From: Thalassospira lucentensis
Lineage (GTDB): Bacteria > Pseudomonadota > Alphaproteobacteria > Rhodospirillales > Thalassospiraceae
DNA: 64,000 bases
Assembly (NCBI RefSeq): GCF_032921865.1
Contig: NZ_CP136684.1
Span: forward strand, 2,019,001 to 2,083,000
Direction of reading: 5' to 3'
The notes beneath the pieces are model-generated. The model was not told where the DNA came from. It ran no database searches and worked only from the letters and a program-made list of their open reading frames with translations. Each line of letters starts with the position of its first letter. Position 1 is the stretch's first letter. A program made the translations under genes and the position numbers. Of the stretch, positions 26,525 through 35,657 are shown one piece after another.

Positions 26525-26602
26525 CCGATAGGGTCTTTGCTTCGTCAGACCTATCGGGCAGGATGACCACCAAATCGGCGATACGGGCTTGTCCCGTATC
26601 GC
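26525..26602. promoter_or_regulatory. Two successive hairpins between the CMD gene and the sigma factor gene
   Basis: Hairpin 1 has CCGATAG (26525-26531) pairing with CTATCGG (26551-26557), with further pairs inside. Hairpin 2 is a perfect 10-bp stem, GCGATACGGG (26578-26587) with CCCGTATCGC (26593-26602), with a 5-nt loop. Neither has a clear U-run. They may lower read-through or control translation of the sigma factor, which starts 23 bp after hairpin 2. Confidence 0.5.
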
Positions 26603-26625
26603 TTCATGTGTTTGACGGGGATCGC

Positions 26626-27510
26626 ATGGCAGATCAGGTTTTCGAAACCCATCGCGGGCGGCTGCATGCCCTGGCCTATCGCATGCTGGGCAGTCATGCC
26701 GATGCCGAAGATGCCGTGCAGGATGTCTGGTTGCGCTGGCGGGCGACAGCAAAGGATGACATCCGCGATGCTACGGCGTGGCTGGTGCGGGTATGCAGCA
26801 ATATCTGCCTTGATGTTCTGAAATCGGCCCGTCGTCAGCGTGAAAATTATGTAGGGCAGTGGTTACCCGAACCCTGGGCGCCTGTGATTGAGGCGGAAGC
26901 CGAAAACAACCTGATTGAACGGGATGGCCTGGGGCAGGCCTATGTGATGATGCTTGAACGCTTGGGACCGGTCGAACGGGTTGCCCTTGTCCTGCATGAT
27001 GTTTTTGACTGGTCACACGAGGAAATTGCCCCGGTTATCGAGCGGACCGAAAACAATACCCGCCAGATCCTGTTTCGCGCGCGCCGCAAGGTGAACCGCG
27101 AACATGACCGCGACCCGACACCGGTTCCCGATAGTGAGGCCGCTGATAAGGGTCAGGTTGCCGCCTTTGTCGATGCCCTGATCGGCGGGGATTTGCAGGC
27201 CCTGATCGGGCAGTTGGCACCCAATGTGATCATGCATTCCGATAGTGGCGGCAAGGCCCCGGCGGCGGCAAATCCGATTTATGGTGCGGAAAAGGTTGCG
27301 CGCTTCTTTACCGGTGTCTGGCGCAAAAAGGCCGAGAACGCCGTGGAAAGCATTGCGTTTGACGGAACAGATTACTGGCTGCTGCTGCATGAAGGCGAAA
27401 GCCTTGTCTCCGCGGTTGGATTTGCACAGAAAGACGGTGCGGTGGTGGATATTTTTGTTCACCGGAACCCGGACAAGCTTGTTTTCCTGCAACATCTGGG
27501 ACGGGCATAG
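26626..27510 (+). CDS. ECF41-type (SigJ-like) RNA polymerase sigma factor with SnoaL-like C-terminal domain
   Basis: A 294-residue extracytoplasmic-function sigma factor. Sigma-2 is seen in LHALAYRMLGSHADAEDAVQ with WLRWR and sigma-4 in ERVALVLHDVFDWSHEEIA. A C-terminal SnoaL-like domain of about 120 residues follows; in ECF41 it replaces an anti-sigma factor and tunes activity. The two ECF41 marks are there in slightly varied form: DSGGK (usually DGGGK) and NPDKL near the end. I chose ATG 26626 for its MADQVFETHRGRLHAL start; an in-frame ATG at 26563 is possible. The CMD-like partner is upstream. Confidence 0.9.
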   Translation: MADQVFETHRGRLHALAYRMLGSHADAEDAVQDVWLRWRATAKDDIRDATAWLVRVCSNICLDVLKSARRQRENYVGQWLPEPWAPVIEAEAENNLIERDGLGQAYVMMLERLGPVERVALVLHDVFDWSHEEIAPVIERTENNTRQILFRARRKVNREHDRDPTPVPDSEAADKGQVAAFVDALIGGDLQALIGQLAPNVIMHSDSGGKAPAAANPIYGAEKVARFFTGVWRKKAENAVESIAFDGTDYWLLLHEGESLVSAVGFAQKDGAVVDIFVHRNPDKLVFLQHLGRA

Positions 27511-27541
27511 AAAAAGGCCGGATCAATGATCCGGCCTTTGT
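27511..27541. terminator. Bidirectional terminator between the sigma factor gene and leuB
   Basis: AAAGGCCGGATCA and TGATCCGGCCTTT form a 13-bp inverted repeat with A5 before and T-rich sequence after it. It ends both the rightward sigma factor gene and leftward leuB. Confidence 0.88.
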
Positions 27542-27564
27542 TCTTTGAGGCGAGATCAGAAAGA

Positions 27565-28668
27565 TCAGGCGATCTTGTCGAGTTCGTTGATCAGCGATTC
27601 ACCCATGACGGTGGTCGAAACCTTTGCCATGCCCGGCTGCATGATGTCAGCGGTGCGCAGTCCGCCTTTCAGAACGTTCTGAACCGCGGTTTCGATCAGG
27701 GTGGCATCATCGCCCATGTCGAACGAGTAACGCAGCATCATGGCGAATGAGAGGATGGTTGCCAGCGGGTTGGCGATATCCTGGCCAGCGATGTCCGGGG
27801 CGGACCCGTGTACCGGCTCGTAAAGCGCCTTGCGCGCACCGTTTTCATCGGCAGCACCCAGCGATGCGGACGGCAGCATACCGAGCGACCCGGTCAGCAT
27901 GGCGGCACAATCGGAAAGGATGTCGCCAAACATGTTGGTGGTGACCATCACGTCAAACTGTTTCGGATTACGAACCAGCTGCATGGAAGCGTTATCAACA
28001 TACATGTGGCTGACTTCGACTTCCGGGAAGTCCTTGGCAACGCGTTCAACAACTTCGCGCCACAGAACGGTCGATTCCAGAACGTTGGCCTTATCAACCG
28101 AACACAGGCGTTTGTTGCGCTTCATGGCCATGTCAAAGGCGACACGGGCGATACGTTCAACTTCCGGCTCGGAATAAACCAGCGTGTTGAAGCCAAAACG
28201 CACACCGTCACGTTCTTCGATGCCGCGCGGCTGACCGAAATAGATGCCACCGGTCAGTTCGCGCAGGATCATGATATCCAGACCTTTGACGATGTCTTCC
28301 TTCAGCGTCGAGGCACCGACAAGCGCATCAAACACAAGTGCCGGACGCAGGTTGGCAAACAGGCCCATTTCCTTGCGGATTTTCAGAAGGCCGCGTTCCG
28401 GTTTGATTTCAAACGGAAGATTGTCCCATTTCGGACCACCAACAGCACCGAGCAGAACCGCATCGGCCGCCATGGCATCGGCAAGCGTTTCGTCGGTCAG
28501 CGGATTGTTGTGCGCATCGATCGACGCGCCACCGATCAGACCTTCGGTGATTTCGAAATTGACGTTACGCTTCTTGGCCATCCAGTCCATGACGCGCTGA
28601 ACCTGACGCATGACTTCGGGGCCAATGCCGTCGCCGGGCAGCATCAGAACTTTTTTGGTGGTGCTCAT
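27565..28668 (-). CDS. leuB: 3-isopropylmalate dehydrogenase
   Basis: Oxidises and decarboxylates 3-isopropylmalate in leucine synthesis. 367 residues. The ATG at 28668 follows an AAGGAT ribosome site. Conserved parts include [11 protein letters not shown], the substrate-binding [14 protein letters not shown], the [16 protein letters not shown] helix with the catalytic Lys, and [10 protein letters not shown] with its metal-binding Asp. [12 protein letters not shown] is the NAD-binding segment. It is downstream of leuD but a terminator lies between them, so it may be expressed at a different level. Confidence 0.97.
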   Translation of the reverse strand: MSTTKKVLMLPGDGIGPEVMRQVQRVMDWMAKKRNVNFEITEGLIGGASIDAHNNPLTDETLADAMAADAVLLGAVGGPKWDNLPFEIKPERGLLKIRKEMGLFANLRPALVFDALVGASTLKEDIVKGLDIMILRELTGGIYFGQPRGIEERDGVRFGFNTLVYSEPEVERIARVAFDMAMKRNKRLCSVDKANVLESTVLWREVVERVAKDFPEVEVSHMYVDNASMQLVRNPKQFDVMVTTNMFGDILSDCAAMLTGSLGMLPSASLGAADENGARKALYEPVHGSAPDIAGQDIANPLATILSFAMMLRYSFDMGDDATLIETAVQNVLKGGLRTADIMQPGMAKVSTTVMGESLINELDKIA

Positions 28669-28715
28669 CAAACAATCCTTCCCAGATATTATCGGGGCCG
28701 CACACCCCGTATCGA

Positions 28716-28749
28716 CAAAAAGGGCGGCAAACCCGAACGGTCTGCCGCC
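28716..28749 (-). terminator. Hairpin terminator between leuD and leuB
   Basis: On the minus strand GGCGGCA pairs with TGCCGCC around a loop with its own small stem, followed by C and a T5 run. It lies 9 bp after the leuD stop and suggests that leuB is partly uncoupled from leuCD. Confidence 0.75.
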
Positions 28750-28757
28750 TCTTTGAA

Positions 28758-29369
28758 TTACAGCGACAGCCAGGGCTGCGATGCAGCGCGCTTGGCTTCG
28801 AAATCGTTGATCGCATCGCCCTTCTGAAGGGTCAGACCGATGTCATCAAGGCCGTTCAACAGGCAATGTTTGCGGAACGGTTCGACATCAAACTTGATGC
28901 AGCCGCCATCCGGACCATGGATTTCCTGTTTTTCAAGATCGATGGTGATGGTGGCGTTTTCGCCGCGTTCGGCGTCATCCATCAGCTTGTCGACATCTTC
29001 CTGCGGCAGACGGATCGGCAGGATGCCGTTCTTGAAGCAGTTGTTATAGAAAATGTCGGCAAAGCTTGGTGCGATGATGCAGCGAATGCCGAAATCAAGC
29101 AGCGACCACGGCGCATGTTCGCGCGACGAACCACAGCCAAAGTTGTCACCCGATACGATGATCTTGGCATTGCGATAGGCCGGTTTGTTCAGGACGAAAT
29201 CCGGGATTTCGTTGCCCTTGTCGTCGTAACGCATTTCATCAAACAGGTTCTTGCCAAGGCCCGAACGCTTGATGGTTTTCAGGAACTGTTTCGGGATGAT
29301 CATGTCAGTATCGACATTGATCATCGGCAGCGGTGCTGCCACACCGGTGAGGGTCGTGAACTTATCCAT
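28758..29369 (-). CDS. leuD: 3-isopropylmalate dehydratase small subunit
   Basis: The swivel subunit of isopropylmalate isomerase, 203 residues. The N-terminus [20 protein letters not shown] and the signature [20 protein letters not shown] are intact, as is the [10 protein letters not shown] segment. The start is 5 bp after a 62-codon gene that sits between it and the large-subunit gene leuC, so the three form one tight unit. Confidence 0.97.
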   Translation of the reverse strand: MDKFTTLTGVAAPLPMINVDTDMIIPKQFLKTIKRSGLGKNLFDEMRYDDKGNEIPDFVLNKPAYRNAKIIVSGDNFGCGSSREHAPWSLLDFGIRCIIAPSFADIFYNNCFKNGILPIRLPQEDVDKLMDDAERGENATITIDLEKQEIHGPDGGCIKFDVEPFRKHCLLNGLDDIGLTLQKGDAINDFEAKRAASQPWLSL

Positions 29370-29374
29370 TAATC

Positions 29375-29563
29375 TTATCCCTTGCTTCCAGTTTCCCAGG
29401 CAAGACCGAGTGCCTCGATCAGTTCCTCGGTTGCGTCGATATCCTTCGCAACGAATTCGGGCAGGTTGATCCCGGTCAGCTGCGGAAGCAGCTGTTCAAG
29501 GATCGGAGCCCTACCACAGCGCGCCGCGCCGTCACGGAAACTGATGAATGACTGTTCTGCCAT
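29375..29563 (-). CDS. 62-aa unknown protein between leuC and leuD
   Basis: A short gene inserted between the two isopropylmalate isomerase subunit genes. It has an AAGG ribosome site 9 bases before the ATG, begins 11 bp after the leuC stop and ends 5 bp before the leuD start, so it is surely co-translated within the operon. The protein is soluble and amphipathic: [20 protein letters not shown], then [20 protein letters not shown], which looks mostly helical. A Cys and an Arg-rich turn lie near residue 16. I recognise no family. A role tied to LeuCD assembly or its FeS cluster is only speculation. Confidence 0.75.
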   Translation of the reverse strand: MAEQSFISFRDGAARCGRAPILEQLLPQLTGINLPEFVAKDIDATEELIEALGLAWETGSKG

Positions 29564-29574
29564 GGGTGTCTGCC

Positions 29575-30981
29575 TTAACCGAGTTTGCGGACGTCAGTCA
29601 GATGACCGGTGACTGCTGCGGCCACGGCCATCGCCGGGCTGAGCAGGTGGGTACGGCCACCACGGCCCTGACGGCCTTCGAAGTTACGGTTGGAGGTCGA
29701 TGCGCAACGTTCGCCCGGTTCCAGTCGGTCCGGGTTCATCGCAAGGCACATCGAGCAGCCCGGTTCACGCCATTCAAAACCGGCTTCGAGGAAGATCTCG
29801 TGCAGGCCTTCGGCTTCTGCCTGTTCCTTGACCAGACCGGAACCCGGAACGACCATGGCACTGACATGATCGGCAACCTTGCGACCCTTGGCGATAACCG
29901 CCGCGGCGCGCAGGTCTTCGATGCGGCCATTGGTGCAGGAACCGATAAAGACGCGATCAATCCTGATGTCTTCGATATTGGTGCCAGCCGTCAGGCCCAT
30001 ATATTCGAGCGAACGGGCGATGGCTTTCTGTTTGCCGGGGTCTTTGGCGTCGGACGGTGCTGGCACTTTGCCGTTAACCGGTACGACGTCTTCGGGGCTC
30101 GTGCCCCAGGTGACCTGCGGGATGATGTCGGCAGCATCGATTTCGACGATCTTGTCGTAATGCGCACCTTCGTCAGACGGCAGCGTCTTCCAGTATTCGA
30201 CGGCCTGTTCGAACGCTGCACCTTTGGGCGCCATCGGGCGGCCCTTGATATATTCAAAGGTTTTTTCGTCCGGTGCGATAAGGCCCGCGCGTGCACCGCC
30301 TTCGATCGACATGTTGCAAACGGTCATGCGGCCTTCCATCGACAGCGACCGAATGGCCGAACCGGCATATTCGATCACATAGCCGGTGCCACCGGCCGTG
30401 CCGATGCGCCCGATGATGGCAAGGGTCACGTCCTTGGCGGTAACGCCCGGATGCAGATCGCCTTCTACCTTGACCAGCATGTTTTTTGCCGGTTTCTGAA
30501 CCAGCGTCTGGGTGGCCAGAACATGTTCGACTTCGGACGTGCCGATACCGAATGCCAGGGTGCCGAATGCGCCGTGGGTCGAGGTGTGCGAGTCGCCGCA
30601 GACCATGGTAATACCCGGCAGGGTGAAACCTTCTTCGGGGCCGACAATGTGAACGATGCCCTGACGCAGGTCATTCATCGGGAAGTAATGGATACCGGTA
30701 TCCTTGGCGTTCTGGTCAAGGGTGTTGACCTGGATACGGCTATCTTCTTCCTTGATGCCTTCGGAACGGTCCGTGGTCGGAACGTTATGATCCGGAACGG
30801 CAAGGGTGAGTTCCGGGTGGCGCACTTTGCGGCCGGCATTGCGAAGGCCTTCGAAAGCCTGCGGGCTGGTCACTTCATGAACGAGATGGCGGTCAATATA
30901 AATCAGGCAGGTACCATCGTCCTGCGTATCGACCACGTGACTTTCCCAAATCTTGTCAAAAAGGGTTTTAGGCGCACCCAT
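29575..30981 (-). CDS. leuC: 3-isopropylmalate dehydratase large subunit
   Basis: The catalytic [4Fe-4S] subunit of isopropylmalate isomerase, 468 residues, normal length. It shows [13 protein letters not shown], then the cluster ligands in GSCTNGR and CSMCLAMN. The start [17 protein letters not shown] is preceded by GAGGAGG. It heads the leuC-orf-leuD group. No leucine-rich leader peptide or attenuator is evident in the 580 bp upstream. Confidence 0.98.
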   Translation of the reverse strand: MGAPKTLFDKIWESHVVDTQDDGTCLIYIDRHLVHEVTSPQAFEGLRNAGRKVRHPELTLAVPDHNVPTTDRSEGIKEEDSRIQVNTLDQNAKDTGIHYFPMNDLRQGIVHIVGPEEGFTLPGITMVCGDSHTSTHGAFGTLAFGIGTSEVEHVLATQTLVQKPAKNMLVKVEGDLHPGVTAKDVTLAIIGRIGTAGGTGYVIEYAGSAIRSLSMEGRMTVCNMSIEGGARAGLIAPDEKTFEYIKGRPMAPKGAAFEQAVEYWKTLPSDEGAHYDKIVEIDAADIIPQVTWGTSPEDVVPVNGKVPAPSDAKDPGKQKAIARSLEYMGLTAGTNIEDIRIDRVFIGSCTNGRIEDLRAAAVIAKGRKVADHVSAMVVPGSGLVKEQAEAEGLHEIFLEAGFEWREPGCSMCLAMNPDRLEPGERCASTSNRNFEGRQGRGGRTHLLSPAMAVAAAVTGHLTDVRKLG

Positions 30982-31560
30982 CTCGACCTCCTCTTAAAAT
31001 CGATCTTGTATGCAGCGACGACCAGACAGTTGTGCCGGTAATGGACGTTAAACCGGGGATGTTTTTTACGACGGCAATCCCTGGATTGCGATGTCATGCG
31101 GCGCACTGTGTCGCCTGTTCCTCCGGGCATCCGGGTTTGTCCCGATATGCGAAATTTTATTATCCAGAACCGCACGGACTTGATCGTTTTTGCCGCGGGA
31201 GTGCCTTTATACACTCAAGCTTCCAAATCGCAAGCAACCGGGCGCGTGTTTTTTTACGCAATTACATCCCAAAGTAGATTCAGAGAAAATTGGGCATCCT
31301 GTAGTAGCCAAAACAACCAGATTCCGGGAGAAGGCGGCCAAAGCAGGGATAGCTGATATAAAATAAAGTTATATGTTATTTGCAAGGTTTCCGCGCGTTA
31401 CATCAATCGGGCACGAAAACCGGCGATTCGATATGATGCACGTATAAAGTGTATTTTGGGGTTCTTTGTCGCCCGAAACACAGGCAAAAGAAATAGCCCA
31501 AAAGAAACGGGCCCACCCGAAGGTGAGCCCGCTGATCATTCCGACGATACGGAACGCAGA
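30982..31560. other. 579-bp intergenic region between rplS and leuC
   Basis: It holds the rplS terminator (31489-31530) and presumably the leuC promoter. A GCAATCC/GGATTGC inverted repeat (31074-31089) and an AT-rich patch (31352-31385) are the only structures I see. Reading frames here on either strand lack ribosome sites and resemble nothing known. Confidence 0.5.
31489..31530 (-). terminator. Terminator of the rpsP-rimM-trmD-rplS operon
   Basis: On the minus strand GGGCTCACC pairs with GGTGGGCCC (one U-G pair) around a TTCG loop, a stable tetraloop, followed by a T-rich tail. It is 30 bp after the rplS stop. Confidence 0.85.
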
Positions 31561-31965
31561 TTATTTCTTGCGTTCTGCAGCGGTCAGTTTGCCTTTGTGA
31601 CCGGTGGTCTGTTCGGCGATACGAGCCGATTTACCGGTACGGCCACGCAGGTAGTAAAGTTTTGCGCGACGAACGTCACCACGACGGACGACTTCGATTT
31701 TGTCGATCGCCGGGGAGTAGTTCTGGAAGATACGCTCGACACCTTCGCCCGATGCGATTTTACGCAGGGTGAAGGACGAGTTCAGGCCGCGGTTTTTCTT
31801 GGCGATGCAGACGCCTTCGAACTGCTGGATACGCTCGCGGGTGCCTTCAACGACTTTCAGGTGAACACGGACGGTGTCGCCTGCGTCGAATTCCGGAACT
31901 TCGCGTTTTGCAGCGATTTTATCGAGCTGATCTTTTTCGATCTGCTGGATGATTGCGTTGGTCAT
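31561..31965 (-). CDS. rplS: 50S ribosomal protein L19
   Basis: A large-subunit protein at the 30S-50S interface, 134 residues. It shows [20 protein letters not shown], the signature [20 protein letters not shown] and the C-terminal [18 protein letters not shown]. It is slightly longer than the usual 115-120 residues because of a basic tail. It is the last gene of the operon, 3 bp after trmD. Confidence 0.98.
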   Translation of the reverse strand: MTNAIIQQIEKDQLDKIAAKREVPEFDAGDTVRVHLKVVEGTRERIQQFEGVCIAKKNRGLNSSFTLRKIASGEGVERIFQNYSPAIDKIEVVRRGDVRRAKLYYLRGRTGKSARIAEQTTGHKGKLTAAERKK

Positions 31966-31968
31966 GGT

Positions 31969-32685
31969 TTAACCCTCTTTGATGTGCCCGCGTGCGACAT
32001 ACTGATCCCAAAGGTCAGGACGCCGAGCACGGGTAATTTCTTCTGCCTGAGCATGCCGCCAGGCTTGTACCTTGGCATGATGTCCGGAAAGCAAGATCTC
32101 CGGCACGTCACGCCCGTTCCAATTGGCCGGGCGCGTGTAATGCGGATATTCAAGCAACCCGGTTTCAAAGCTTTCCTCGTCGACGGATTCGGTCTTGTTG
32201 ACCACACCTTCGATAAGGCGAATGCACGATTCAATCAGGACCATGGCCGGCAGTTCGCCGCCCATGAGGATGTAATCGCCAATGCTGATTTCCTCGACCG
32301 CGTGTTCATCAAGTACGCGTTGGTCGATACCTTCGTAACGACCGCACAACAGGATGGCACCCGGTCCGGCTGCCAATTCGCGGCAACGTTTCTGGTTCAG
32401 CATTTTCCCGCGCGGGCTGAGATAAATCAGCGGCAATTGCGGAGCTTCCGCACGCAATTCGCGCAGGGTGGCGTCGACAATATCCGGGCGCATGACCATA
32501 CCGGCCCCACCCCCGAAAGGATTGTCGTCAACAGTGCGGTGACGGTCGGTTGCATGATCACGGATGTCTTTGACATCCAGCGACCAGATCCCGTTTTCCA
32601 GTGCCCGTCCGGCCAGAGACTGGCCGAGCGCGCCCGGGAACATTTCCGGGAACAGGGTTGCAACCTTGGCCTGCCACACAGACAT
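31969..32685 (-). CDS. trmD: tRNA (guanine-37-N1)-methyltransferase
   Basis: Methylates G37 of tRNAs that read CNN codons, preventing frameshifts. 238 residues. The SPOUT trefoil knot is seen in [38 protein letters not shown] and [36 protein letters not shown] carries the catalytic Asp region. It lies between rimM and rplS with gaps of 3 bp each. Confidence 0.98.
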   Translation of the reverse strand: MSVWQAKVATLFPEMFPGALGQSLAGRALENGIWSLDVKDIRDHATDRHRTVDDNPFGGGAGMVMRPDIVDATLRELRAEAPQLPLIYLSPRGKMLNQKRCRELAAGPGAILLCGRYEGIDQRVLDEHAVEEISIGDYILMGGELPAMVLIESCIRLIEGVVNKTESVDEESFETGLLEYPHYTRPANWNGRDVPEILLSGHHAKVQAWRHAQAEEITRARRPDLWDQYVARGHIKEG

Positions 32686-32688
32686 CGA

Positions 32689-33363
32689 TCAGGCCTCCTT
32701 TCCGCTGCCGGTCGCAGTTTCTGCGCCTACTGCATCGGCAGTGACGGCATCAGAATCGCGGTCGGCCTGAGAGTCCTTGCGGGAGTTGCCCGGACGACGG
32801 GTACGATTGCCCGGTCCTTCTTCTTCCTGCAAAAGCCCCTCGGGCGGATTTACCACCAGCTTGCGTTCCGAAAGCACCACATCGGGCACGACTTCCTTGG
32901 TAAACGGCAGAACGACGACTTTGCCACGGACTTCTTCCAGCGCGATTTCGATCACATCGCCCGCACCAAAATCAGCCACACCCCGTACGGTCCCGAACAG
33001 CGAACCATCAACATGATGGGCTTTCAGGCCGACAAGATCGGCAAGATAAAATTCGTCTTCGTCTTCCGTTTCCGGCAGGGCCGTCCGCGGTACATAAAGC
33101 TTGGTACCCCGCAGCCGTTCGGCCGCGTCCCGGTCGTTCACACCATCGATCTTGGCGATCAGCTGGTCGCGAACATGTCCGACAGGAGACAGTTTGAATT
33201 TCGCCTGTCCCTTGGCGTCGAACAACGGGCCGTAACCGACAAGGTTATCCGGATCGACGGTATAGCTTTTGACGCGCACGGCACCACGCACCCCGTGCGG
33301 GGCGGTGATCATGCCGACGCAGACAAATGCATCGTCGGTTTTGGATTTGCGGGTATCAGCCAT
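32689..33363 (-). CDS. rimM: 16S rRNA processing protein
   Basis: An assembly factor for the 30S head that binds S19. 224 residues. The N-terminal beta-barrel (VCVGMITAPHGVRGAVRVKS) and the PRC barrel (EFYLADLVGLKAH) are intact. The usual length is about 170-180: here about 45 residues of polar low-complexity sequence rich in Asp, Glu, Ala and Arg extend the C-terminus after LLQEEEG. The extension is in frame and shares the operon codon style, so it seems genuine. Confidence 0.95.
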   Translation of the reverse strand: MADTRKSKTDDAFVCVGMITAPHGVRGAVRVKSYTVDPDNLVGYGPLFDAKGQAKFKLSPVGHVRDQLIAKIDGVNDRDAAERLRGTKLYVPRTALPETEDEDEFYLADLVGLKAHHVDGSLFGTVRGVADFGAGDVIEIALEEVRGKVVVLPFTKEVVPDVVLSERKLVVNPPEGLLQEEEGPGNRTRRPGNSRKDSQADRDSDAVTADAVGAETATGSGKEA

Positions 33364-33408
33364 TTCGGTTCACAAATTTCCGGTATCTGATCAAAGCGTG
33401 CGAAAAGC

Positions 33409-33813
33409 TTATTCTTCGCTGGCAGCTTCTTCAGCAGGAGCCGCAGCAGCTTCGGCAGCTGCAGCAGCAGCGGCTTCGGCTTTTTCAGCTTTTTCGCGAA
33501 GACGTTCCTGGGCTTTCGCCTTCGGAGCAGACTTCTGCGGCTGTTCGGTCGGTTTGAACGCTTCGGCCAGGCCAGCTTTGCCCAGGAAACGTGCAACACG
33601 ATCGGTCGGCTGTGCGCCAACGCCCAGCCAGTATTTGATGCGCTCTTCTTTGAAGGTTACGCGGTTTTCAGCATCCTTCGGGAGCATCGGATCATAGGTA
33701 CCGACTTTCTCGATGAAGCTGCCGTCACGCGGGGCACGGGCATCTGCAACTACGATACGGTAGTACGGACGCTTTTTGGCACCGCCACGGGAAAGACGAA
33801 TCTTGACAGCCAT
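33409..33813 (-). CDS. rpsP: 30S ribosomal protein S16
   Basis: A small-subunit assembly protein, first gene of the rpsP-rimM-trmD-rplS operon. The core [32 protein letters not shown] and [16 protein letters not shown] are typical. The protein is 134 residues against about 80 in E. coli. The last 40 residues are a Lys/Ala/Glu tail ([20 protein letters not shown]), common in alphaproteobacterial S16 proteins. Confidence 0.97.
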   Translation of the reverse strand: MAVKIRLSRGGAKKRPYYRIVVADARAPRDGSFIEKVGTYDPMLPKDAENRVTFKEERIKYWLGVGAQPTDRVARFLGKAGLAEAFKPTEQPQKSAPKAKAQERLREKAEKAEAAAAAAAEAAAAPAEEAASEE

Positions 33814-33879
33814 TCGGATAAGTTCCTTTCAGCTTGGGTTTGTAGTCTTCAAGTTACGATCCCGAGGGATCAATTCATT

Positions 33880-33930
33880 CCGGTTGAGTGAACCGGGGTG
33901 TTTTGGTTCTTTCGAAAAATCTTGAGAACC
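33880..33930 (-). terminator. Two hairpins between ffh and rpsP
   Basis: CCGGTT/AACCGG (33880-33896, 5-nt loop) and GGTTCT/AGAACC (33905-33930) lie in the 127-bp gap after ffh. Neither has a long U-run. They may weakly end ffh transcription or act in the rpsP leader. Confidence 0.45.
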
Positions 33931-33940
33931 GGGGGCTTGG

Positions 33941-35425
33941 CTATTTCTTTTTACCGAACCCCGGAAATCCCGGCGGCAAACCACCGCCGCCCAATCCCGG
34001 AAGCCCGGGCGGCAAGCCGCCCCCGGCACCGGGAAATCCTTTTGGCAACTTGCTCATATCGGGCATGTCACCCCCCTCGAACATCGAGGGATCCATTTTC
34101 GGCATGCCGCCGAACAGACCTTTTTTGCCCATTTTGCCCATTTTCTTGATCATGGTGGCCATGGTCTGATGCTGTTTGAGCAGCTTGTTCACATCCTGAA
34201 CCGAAAGACCGCAGCCTGCGGCAATACGCTTCTTGCGCGATGCCTTGATCAGGGCCGGGTTTTCACGTTCCTTGGGCGTCATCGACAGGATGATCGCTTC
34301 CTGATGCGTCAGAAGTTTGGGATCAAGCTTGGTCTGCGACATCTGTTTTTTCAGCGCGCCCATGCCCGGCAGCATCCCCATGATGCCGGAAAGATCACCC
34401 ATTTTCTGAAGCTGCTTGAGCTGGGAAAGAAGATCGTTCAGGTCAAACTGACCCTTCGCGAGCTTCTTCGCCATTTTCTCGGCGTCTTCCTGTTTGATCG
34501 TCTCGGCAGCCTTTTCAACAAGGCTGACGACATCGCCCATGCCAAGGATACGGTTGGCGATACGATCCGGATGGAAGGCTTCCATCTCGTCGATTTTCTC
34601 ACCGGTACCGAGCATCTTGATCGGGCAGCCGGTGATCTGGCGCATCGAAAGAGCCGCACCACCGCGTGCATCACCGTCGATACGGGTCAGAACGATACCG
34701 GTGATGCCGACCTTTTCGGCAAATTCCTTGGCCACATTGACCGAGTCCTGACCGGTCATCGCATCGGTGACCAGAAGGGTTTCGGCCGGGTTGACCGCGT
34801 CACGGACCTGGGCGACCTCGCTCATCAGTTCCATATCGATATGCAGGCGACCTGCGGTATCGAGGATGACGGCGTCGTAGCCTTCCTTACGGCCGGTATC
34901 CATCGCACGTTTTGCGATCGAGACCGGCTTTTCGCCCATGACGATCGGCAGAACGTTAAGGCCGTTGCTGTCGGCCAGAATTTTAAGCTGCTGCTGTGCG
35001 GCGGGACGATAGATATCAAGCGACGCCAGAAGCACCTTCTTGTTGCGCTTTTTGGTCAGATGCAGCGCGATCTTGGCCGAGCTCGTGGTTTTCCCCGAAC
35101 CCTGCAGACCGACCATCAGGATCGGAACCGGCGGGGTGGCAGCAAGGTTGATATCCTCGCCCTCGCCCAGCATGTTTTTCAGTTCGTCATGGACGATCTT
35201 GACGACCATCTGTCCCGGCGTCACTGAACGCAGGACATCCTGACCAACCGCACGTTCGGTTGCATTGGTGATAAAGGATTTAACAACCGGCAGCGCCACG
35301 TCAGCCTCAAGCAGGGCGACGCGTACTTCGCGCATGGCTTCCTTGACGTCGGATTCTTTCAGCGCGCCACGTTTGCGCAGCTTGTCAAGAACACCGCCAA
35401 GGCGATCGCTTAGTCCTTCAAACAT
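33941..35425 (-). CDS. ffh: Signal recognition particle protein
   Basis: The SRP54-type GTPase that binds signal sequences and 4.5S RNA. NG domain motifs are GLQGSGKTTSSAKIA (G1), DTAGRLHID (G3) and the ATGS-like TRIDGDARGGAAL region (G4/G5). The M domain is Met-rich, with SMTPKERENPALI and RIAAGCG RNA-binding sequence. About 494 residues from ATG 35425; an in-frame ATG at 35461 adds 12 residues but lacks a ribosome site. The last 30 residues are a Gly/Pro/Leu repeat (GLPPGLPGLGGGG). The 4.5S RNA gene is not in this window. Confidence 0.97.
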   Translation of the reverse strand: MFEGLSDRLGGVLDKLRKRGALKESDVKEAMREVRVALLEADVALPVVKSFITNATERAVGQDVLRSVTPGQMVVKIVHDELKNMLGEGEDINLAATPPVPILMVGLQGSGKTTSSAKIALHLTKKRNKKVLLASLDIYRPAAQQQLKILADSNGLNVLPIVMGEKPVSIAKRAMDTGRKEGYDAVILDTAGRLHIDMELMSEVAQVRDAVNPAETLLVTDAMTGQDSVNVAKEFAEKVGITGIVLTRIDGDARGGAALSMRQITGCPIKMLGTGEKIDEMEAFHPDRIANRILGMGDVVSLVEKAAETIKQEDAEKMAKKLAKGQFDLNDLLSQLKQLQKMGDLSGIMGMLPGMGALKKQMSQTKLDPKLLTHQEAIILSMTPKERENPALIKASRKKRIAAGCGLSVQDVNKLLKQHQTMATMIKKMGKMGKKGLFGGMPKMDPSMFEGGDMPDMSKLPKGFPGAGGGLPPGLPGLGGGGLPPGFPGFGKKK

Positions 35426-35464
35426 TCCAAATCCCGTCTGTGTTTCCGGTGTTTCCACCATGTA

Positions 35465-35509
35465 CGCACAAAAAACTAAAACCCAGTGCTCGACAACTCG
35501 AGGACTGGG
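35465..35509 (-). terminator. Rho-independent terminator between panC and ffh
   Basis: On the minus strand CCCAGT pairs with ACTGGG, and after a C/C mismatch CTCGA pairs with TCGAG around GTTG; the stem is followed by TTTTAGTTTTTT. It stops panBC transcription before ffh. Confidence 0.85.
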
Positions 35510-35584
35510 GGAGTCACCCCTTGGGCGACCTTTGTTGCGCAGGGTTTATGCGATAGGGGGTGGAGAGTCAAGCGCAATCAGGCG

Positions 35585-35610
35585 CAAAAGCGCGATGTTC
35601 TGCGCTTTTG
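35585..35610 (-). terminator. Possible second terminator after panC
   Basis: CAAAAGCGC and GCGCTTTTG form a 9-bp inverted repeat with an 8-nt loop, 48 bp after the panC stop. T4 lies inside the stem, so it is a weaker candidate than the one nearer ffh. Confidence 0.45.
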
Positions 35611-35657
35611 ATACCGATTTCATCGCAATCGGCGATTCGTCCCGGCCAGCCCGTTGT

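Noticed and set aside
29548..31041. 497-codon open frame on the plus strand opposite leuC
   Set aside because: Shadow of leuC; the leuC protein has all its FeS ligands and normal length.
30903..31214. 103-codon minus frame overlapping the leuC start
   Set aside because: No ribosome site and overlaps the well-supported leuC start; not a leucine-rich leader peptide either.
31456..33390. 644-codon open frame on the plus strand across rplS, trmD and rimM
   Set aside because: It is the reverse of three certain genes. It lacks a ribosome site and resembles no protein; high GC keeps the opposite strand open.
35462..35657. 4.5S RNA (ffs) next to ffh
   Set aside because: Looked for the GGAAG-type conserved loop of domain IV; only the panC terminator hairpins are there.
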